Below are positions 60,026-64,000 of a stretch of 64,000 bases of DNA, in pieces. The stretch lies in IMG/VR virus record IMGVR_UViG_3300046532_004322, positions 1 through 64,000 of that record, one strand, 5' to 3'. Each line of letters starts with the position of its first letter. Position 1 is the stretch's first letter. Under the pieces are notes generated by a model that was given only the letters and a program-made list of their open reading frames with translations, ran no database searches and had not been told where the DNA came from. The translations under genes were made by a program, and so were the position numbers. Origin of the DNA: a virus.

Positions 60026-60616
60026 TTAAGTTGGGGTTGTAGTTGGCGTTGTCGGAGGACAGCTTTCAGGACCACTAAAACAACCCGATGATTCTGGAGC
60101 ATCAGCTCCCGCTACTTGCCTCGGAGAAGATTTATACATATTATAACTATGAACGAGATTCTTTAGTTTCGCTTCAGCCCCATCAGAAAAAGACTTGTAG
60201 GCCTGGGACATTTGAACTTTCTGTTGAGGAGAAGCTGTTTGAGAAACTCTTTTTATTGAAGAGTCTCCCTCCCTAAGCTCTGTCCAGTCAGACATTGTAG
60301 TAGTCTGATTTGGAGTGCTAGGAGTGATTATTATAGAACTTGCTGATTTTAATATAGATTGAGCTTGTCTTTTATAATAATACTTTAAGTATAGTTGTAT
60401 AAATATAGCTTCCTCTTCCTTTTGAAGTACTGGGCATATATCGTTTTTATAATCAACTCTATAGGATTGATTAATTAATATATTGAGATGACCTATATTA
60501 GTTTCCAGCCAAGCTGCTATTTGAGCTTTTCGATTTTGTATATACGCTGGAGTTCCTATTTCGTCGTAAAATTCGCTATCGAAAATTTTCTCAGCAATGA
60601 CGTCTGTATATCCCAT
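60026..60616 (-). CDS. Head-completion (adaptor-like) protein with C-terminal Thr/Pro tail
   Basis: 196 aa. Helical N-terminal region with KAQIAAWLETNIGHLNILIN and a KEEEAIFIQLYLKYYYKRQA helix, as in connector adaptor proteins. The end, CPPTTPTTTPT, is a short mucin-like tail preceded by a Cys pair. It is adjacent to the SAP-like protein upstream. Confidence 0.6.
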   Translation of the reverse strand: MGYTDVIAEKIFDSEFYDEIGTPAYIQNRKAQIAAWLETNIGHLNILINQSYRVDYKNDICPVLQKEEEAIFIQLYLKYYYKRQAQSILKSASSIIITPSTPNQTTTMSDWTELREGDSSIKRVSQTASPQQKVQMSQAYKSFSDGAEAKLKNLVHSYNMYKSSPRQVAGADAPESSGCFSGPESCPPTTPTTTPT

Positions 60617-60988
60617 TTACTCAAAGTTAAAAAGTTTCTTTTGTTCTTCGGTTAAAGATTCTTTCTCAATTATTGGTTTTGTTTGTTGGACTACATTACC
60701 CTTTCCGAAGAAAAACTTTTTCCTGAACTCCTTTTTTAGTTTGTTTTTAAGAGTAGTTCTATTTCCAGAGGGAAAAACTCCTATCTCTACCGCTAGAGAC
60801 TGAAGTTCGGGCAGAAGCATGTCTCCCATATTCTTAATAAAATCGTCCTCAATGGTTGTCTTAAATGGATTATAACCAGCTGAAGGATTTAATATTTGTT
60901 CCAAATCTTGGATCCTGGTTTCTCCTTCTGCTAGAGCTCCGTCGGTATACGACATTATTTTTTTATTTTTTTTGGTTTTATTTTGCAT
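60617..60988 (-). CDS. SAP-motif protein of the head-neck operon
   Basis: 123 aa. ELQSLAVEIGVFPSGNRTTL within about 70-100 matches a SAP motif, a small helix-turn-helix that binds nucleic acids. Start chosen at 60988 because AAAAGGA lies 7 bases upstream; an internal Met (MSYTDGALAEG) is a weaker option. It is the first gene after the capsid terminator. Possibly an adaptor contacting DNA. Confidence 0.55.
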   Translation of the reverse strand: MQNKTKKNKKIMSYTDGALAEGETRIQDLEQILNPSAGYNPFKTTIEDDFIKNMGDMLLPELQSLAVEIGVFPSGNRTTLKNKLKKEFRKKFFFGKGNVVQQTKPIIEKESLTEEQKKLFNFE

Positions 60989-61007
60989 GGTTAGTCCTTT
61001 TCTATGG

Positions 61008-61015
61008 ATTACACT
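61008..61015 (-). promoter_or_regulatory. AGTGTAAT motif between capsid terminator and neck operon
   Basis: Lies between the terminator and the ATG at 60988, with TATAAT (61024-61019) just upstream. Candidate late promoter. Confidence 0.4.
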
Positions 61016-61035
61016 TTTATTATAAGCCTGGGAAT

Positions 61036-61065
61036 AAAAAAATCCACCCGTAGGTGGATTTTTTT
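61036..61065 (-). terminator. Rho-independent terminator after the major capsid gene
   Basis: Perfect 8-bp stem AATCCACC/GGTGGATT with a TACG tetraloop, followed by a T run on the minus strand. It begins 26 bases after the capsid stop. Confidence 0.88.
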
Positions 61066-61090
61066 AAACTCTTAGTATGTCTATTAAGTA

Positions 61091-62248
61091 TTAGACAACA
61101 ATCCCAGTCAACGCTCTCTTGTCGAGAACCATGCGACCTTCTTCGATAGAACCGTAGTAACCTATCTTCTGTTGTCGAACAGAATATTGGTCATCAGCAA
61201 TAAGCCTAAGATCAGCGCCCGTATCAGAATCGACTGCGACAGCCCTAATAAGAGCTTCCTTAGTGCGATCAATACCAACGATAACTTCGTCTCCACCAGT
61301 AGCGTTTCCGCCCCAGGTGTTTCCAGCTCCGTGACCAACGTCACCCTTCTTGCCAGTTGTTCCACCTATAAGTGCGTCATAGACACCGTTGAAGCGCTGA
61401 CCACTACCAAGCTCATTGATTTCGGTAATGCTGATTCCGTAAATTTCGGAAACACCAGCGTTTCGGTAAACTTCATTCCTGAACTCATCTGTTCCAGCAA
61501 TTCCGTTCTCAGAACCGTTACCTGCAGTACCTCCAACTGAAGGGGAACCCTTCGAGTTGAGGGGATTGTAAGCCATTGCGCGAATTTCACCCATAATTTC
61601 AGGGGAAACGAGCAAATCGGTTACTCCGCGAGAACCAGTAACAGGAGTGCCACCATTCCAGGCCGTATTAAGGCGCTTGGCGCGAGTAATAAGCTTATTG
61701 ACATCGTCAATAAGGAATTGATCGGCAGTAGCAGACTTAATCACGTGAGAAAGACTATTAGTATCAGCATTAGCAAGAACTCCCAGAAGAAGATTTGCAG
61801 ATGTATGCTCTTGTTTAAGCATTAACTCTTGTGCAATCCTCGAGAAGGTTTTACTAATTACGTCAAGCCTCGAACGAGCAGCGTAGCGACGTTCAAACTC
61901 TACAGCAGTTTCCATCCTGTAAGTTGTGAACTTCAGTTCGCTGTGAGTCGGGATTATAGTATTGGAAGGAAGCCCACCAGGAACTGATTGGCTATAAACT
62001 TCCAAGTAATCGGAATCGGTAATATCGTGATACAAATCCAACGGAATGGAAGGATTGTCGTCGTCGTTAAACTGAAAGCTTTGGAACATGTTTCCAAGAG
62101 AAGGAGCATTGTTCATGACCTCTGAAAGGACAGGGCCAATAAATTCAGCAGCAGCAGCTTGAGCTTCGTAGGCAACATTCCTGTTCTTGGAAGCCATTGC
62201 CTTAATAAGCTCTACTTGTTCGTCTGTACGTTTTAATGTAATATTCAT
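61091..62248 (-). CDS. Major capsid protein, HK97 fold
   Basis: 385 aa. Features fit HK97-type capsid subunits: an N-terminal helix region, the long E-loop (FNDDDNPSIPLDLYHD), an LKFTTYRMETAVEFERRYAARSRLDVISKTFSRIAQELMLKQE spine, a P-domain with VSPEIMGEIRAMAYNP, and an A-domain ending VGIDRTKEALIRAV and YGSIEEGRMVLDKRALTGIVV. It follows the protein at 62272 and precedes a strong terminator, as expected for the most abundant protein. Confidence 0.9.
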   Translation of the reverse strand: MNITLKRTDEQVELIKAMASKNRNVAYEAQAAAAEFIGPVLSEVMNNAPSLGNMFQSFQFNDDDNPSIPLDLYHDITDSDYLEVYSQSVPGGLPSNTIIPTHSELKFTTYRMETAVEFERRYAARSRLDVISKTFSRIAQELMLKQEHTSANLLLGVLANADTNSLSHVIKSATADQFLIDDVNKLITRAKRLNTAWNGGTPVTGSRGVTDLLVSPEIMGEIRAMAYNPLNSKGSPSVGGTAGNGSENGIAGTDEFRNEVYRNAGVSEIYGISITEINELGSGQRFNGVYDALIGGTTGKKGDVGHGAGNTWGGNATGGDEVIVGIDRTKEALIRAVAVDSDTGADLRLIADDQYSVRQQKIGYYGSIEEGRMVLDKRALTGIVV

Positions 62249-62271
62249 TTTTTTATAATTCCTTTCTGGTA

Positions 62272-62958
62272 TTAGAGTGCTCGTCCGCCAGCGCTATTGA
62301 ACATCGAAAAGAAAACGTTGGGGTTAGCAGCGCCATCTCTCGTTCCAGAAGCGAGGATTAATCCGCAACTAGGACTTCCGCTTGCGGGGGTACCGCCAGC
62401 AAGATTTCCGTTTGCATTCGGCCTAAGCTCGTCACCAGGTCCATCCGAAGATCCGTCAAGTCCAGAATCGCTAGAAAAGGTAAAGAAACCTCTAGTTGCG
62501 ATAGGAACTGTTTCACCAGGAATCAAACATTGCAACTCATCCTTCTTCACACTATAGTAAAGAAGCTTTTCGCCGTTTTCATCGTAAGCAAGCGTAGGTC
62601 TCAAGGATATTCCAAGAATACTCGTGTCACTTGCTCCAGCTACTTCTACAGACATTGGAGCTTCAGGATAAATTGATCCCCACTGAGGAGAATACCCTTG
62701 ATCGCCAGATCCGATAGCGCCTAAATAAGGAGCGTTATTTGTAGCGGTTCCGTGGAGCCCAGAAGGATCACTTCCTGTCCAATCATTACTGGTAGCAGGC
62801 TTTACAACTGTGCCGCTCCAAAACTCTTTATCCGTAAAGGCACCTGTTGCGGTTCCTCCAGGAACAAGCGAAGAAAGATTAGTTGATCCAAGCGCAAGCT
62901 TGAATAAATTAACTACGTCTTTTTCGTCGTACTGTCTAAATGGTAATAACTTATGCAT
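62272..62958 (-). CDS. Capsid-operon protein of unknown role
   Basis: 228 aa. Starts MHKLLPFRQYDEKDVVNLFKL, a start seen in conserved proteins just before the capsid gene of marine phages. The rest is Gly/Ser/Pro-rich with short strands (VEVAGASDTSILGISLRP) and SCGLILASGTRDG. Candidate head decoration protein; assignment rests on position. Confidence 0.6.
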   Translation of the reverse strand: MHKLLPFRQYDEKDVVNLFKLALGSTNLSSLVPGGTATGAFTDKEFWSGTVVKPATSNDWTGSDPSGLHGTATNNAPYLGAIGSGDQGYSPQWGSIYPEAPMSVEVAGASDTSILGISLRPTLAYDENGEKLLYYSVKKDELQCLIPGETVPIATRGFFTFSSDSGLDGSSDGPGDELRPNANGNLAGGTPASGSPSCGLILASGTRDGAANPNVFFSMFNSAGGRAL

Positions 62959-62973
62959 TTTTAATTTTGTTTG

Positions 62974-64000
62974 TTAAAGTTTAATTGTTAAATTTTCTTT
63001 GTCGAAAACTTTGGCGAACTTTTCCCTAAGGGAAGGTTCTTCGGTAGCAATATCACTGTTATTGTTAGCTACGGTTTCTTTTTCAGGCTCGACATTTTCG
63101 AGAACTTCTTCAATAGATTTTTCCTCGGCCTCTTCTGTTTCGTCGGAAGCTTCGGATATCTCAGACAATTCTCTTTTTTGAATTTCAGCTTCGAGGCGAT
63201 CAGTAAAGACCTTCTCTTGCTCTTCAATATAAGTCTTATTTTTATGAGCCCACATTACTGAGACCTTAGACTTGTACTCTTCAAAATCAGAATCTTCGAG
63301 ACTTATACTCTTAACTTCAGAAGCGAGTAACACTCGATCTTCTTTGGATAATTCGTATTCAGAATCTATTTGTTCCATTCTCGCATCAAAAGCCTCTTCA
63401 GACTTTCGAGCTTCAATTTCTTGTTTAAGGTCGCCGAGTTCAGATTGAGAAGATTCAAGTTGAGACTTGAGCTCTTCTACATCTTCTTGCATCTTCTTTT
63501 CAGTTTCTGCGAGTTTCACTCTTTCTTCCTCAATTGCAAGAAGCTCTTGCTCGTACTGTTCGCTCTTTGATTTAATTGCGTCACCAATTACGCGACCAAC
63601 GTTAGCTACCACCTCTTGATTGAATCCATGGTTAGGAATCTTCTCGTCGAGAATAGTTTTGAAATCTTCTAATAAATCTTGTTTGTCCATAGTTGAAATT
63701 TTGTTTATAGATTCTATTACATGTAATTCACCCTTTTGTGAAATATTTTTTTTATTTTTAATGAAATAATCTTTATTATCCACAGTTATTTTCTTTAATG
63801 TTGAGTACGTTTCGGTGGAATTTTCGCTATCTTTTTTTTTCTGCCCATGCATGTACAAGCCTTTTACTTTTGCAGCTGGATTAGCCGTAAATCCAATGCC
63901 TAAGGGGTAAACCTCTCCGACAACCAATCTATAAATAGGAGTGCCGTCTTTAAGTTTTCCGTCCCCGTCAAAAGCTTTTAAGTATTGGGATAATTCTTTT
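62974..64000 (-). CDS. Prohead scaffold/protease-type protein, 5' end outside window
   Basis: The frame is open to the right edge: KELSQYLKAFDGDGKLKDG continues into GTPIYRLVVGEVYPLGIGFTAN, so the apparent TTG start at 63927 is not real. The visible first part (IGFTANPAAKVKGLYMHG) resembles a prohead protease or core-protein junction. The rest is a charged coiled coil with an acidic tail (EEAEEKSIEEVLENVEPEKE) and a helical end (LREKFAKVFDKENLTIKL), typical of capsid scaffolds that are degraded on maturation. Position directly before the capsid genes agrees. Confidence 0.7.
   Translation of the reverse strand, partial: KELSQYLKAFDGDGKLKDGTPIYRLVVGEVYPLGIGFTANPAAKVKGLYMHGQKKKDSENSTETYSTLKKITVDNKDYFIKNKKNISQKGELHVIESINKISTMDKQDLLEDFKTILDEKIPNHGFNQEVVANVGRVIGDAIKSKSEQYEQELLAIEEERVKLAETEKKMQEDVEELKSQLESSQSELGDLKQEIEARKSEEAFDARMEQIDSEYELSKEDRVLLASEVKSISLEDSDFEEYKSKVSVMWAHKNKTYIEEQEKVFTDRLEAEIQKRELSEISEASDETEEAEEKSIEEVLENVEPEKETVANNNSDIATEEPSLREKFAKVFDKENLTIKL

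Noticed and set aside
63925-63927. TTG start for the scaffold-type gene
   Set aside because: The frame is open and protein-like up to the window edge, so the gene begins outside the window.
1-64000. tRNA genes, integrase, attachment sites, insertion sequences
   Set aside because: None recognised by eye; no integrase or transposase motifs in any plausible reading frame. A covariance search would be needed to exclude tRNAs fully.

Overview
The window is one contiguous stretch of a tailed double-stranded DNA phage genome (Caudoviricetes) and looks siphovirus-like. The right-hand 30 kb, on the minus strand, runs in lambda-like order: scaffold/protease remnant, an unidentified protein, HK97-type major capsid protein, neck proteins, tail tube, putative tail chaperones, a giant tape measure (4177 aa), then tail-tip proteins. 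No sheath or contractile baseplate gene is visible. The DNA is AT-rich. A lipoprotein with a C-terminal membrane anchor (a one-piece spanin candidate) beside a holin-like gene points to a Gram-negative host. Marine-phage-like families (sigma-like factor, coil-containing membrane protein, short FmdB-like protein, T/P-linker structural proteins) suggest an aquatic source; this is inference. Terminase, portal, polymerase and endolysin genes are not in the window.

Layout: (1) 1-1361 minus, nucleotide metabolism (dCMP deaminase, class I RNR small subunit) behind a strong sigma70-type promoter. (2) 1409-4463, two virion-type proteins with Thr/Pro-rich linkers. (3) 4610-5370, putative spanin and holin. 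(4) 5396-18855, a tightly packed glycan operon: UDP-glucose dehydrogenase-like protein, sugar epimerase, UDP-galactopyranose mutase, several glycosyltransferases, a sulfotransferase, SGNH-type hydrolase, nucleotidyltransferase-kinase fusion, HAD phosphatase; then a cupin-like protein (18830-19252). (5) 19230-20530, the head gene of that operon, split over two frames at an A9 tract that contains the heptamer A AAA AAC. (6) 20588-26680, an nrdA-led operon ending in glycosyltransferase, gmd, an epimerase and fcl. (7) 26681-26940, an AT-rich divergent promoter region. (8) 26941-32031, mostly plus strand: dNMP kinase, sigma-like factor, SSB, FmdB-like protein and a candidate annealing protein. (9) 32028-41864, small membrane and accessory genes plus tail-tip proteins. 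(10) 41903-54436, the tape measure. (11) 54467-64000, chaperones, tail tube, neck, capsid and scaffold.

The main theme is that the phage carries enzymes for GDP-fucose, UDP-galactofuranose and probably UDP-uronate, plus about six transferases and a sulfotransferase, while several of its own virion proteins carry mucin-like Thr/Pro tracts as linkers or extreme C-terminal tails. A plausible but unproven reading is that the phage builds and sulfates a glycan on its own particle; host-surface remodelling is the main alternative. Other notable points: a small RNR subunit with the class Ic-type residue pattern, two PD-(D/E)XK-like segments and about ten GFVPNF-type repeats inside the tape measure, an EF-hand in the spanin candidate, and sigma70-type promoters placed so close to start codons that their mRNAs should be leaderless.
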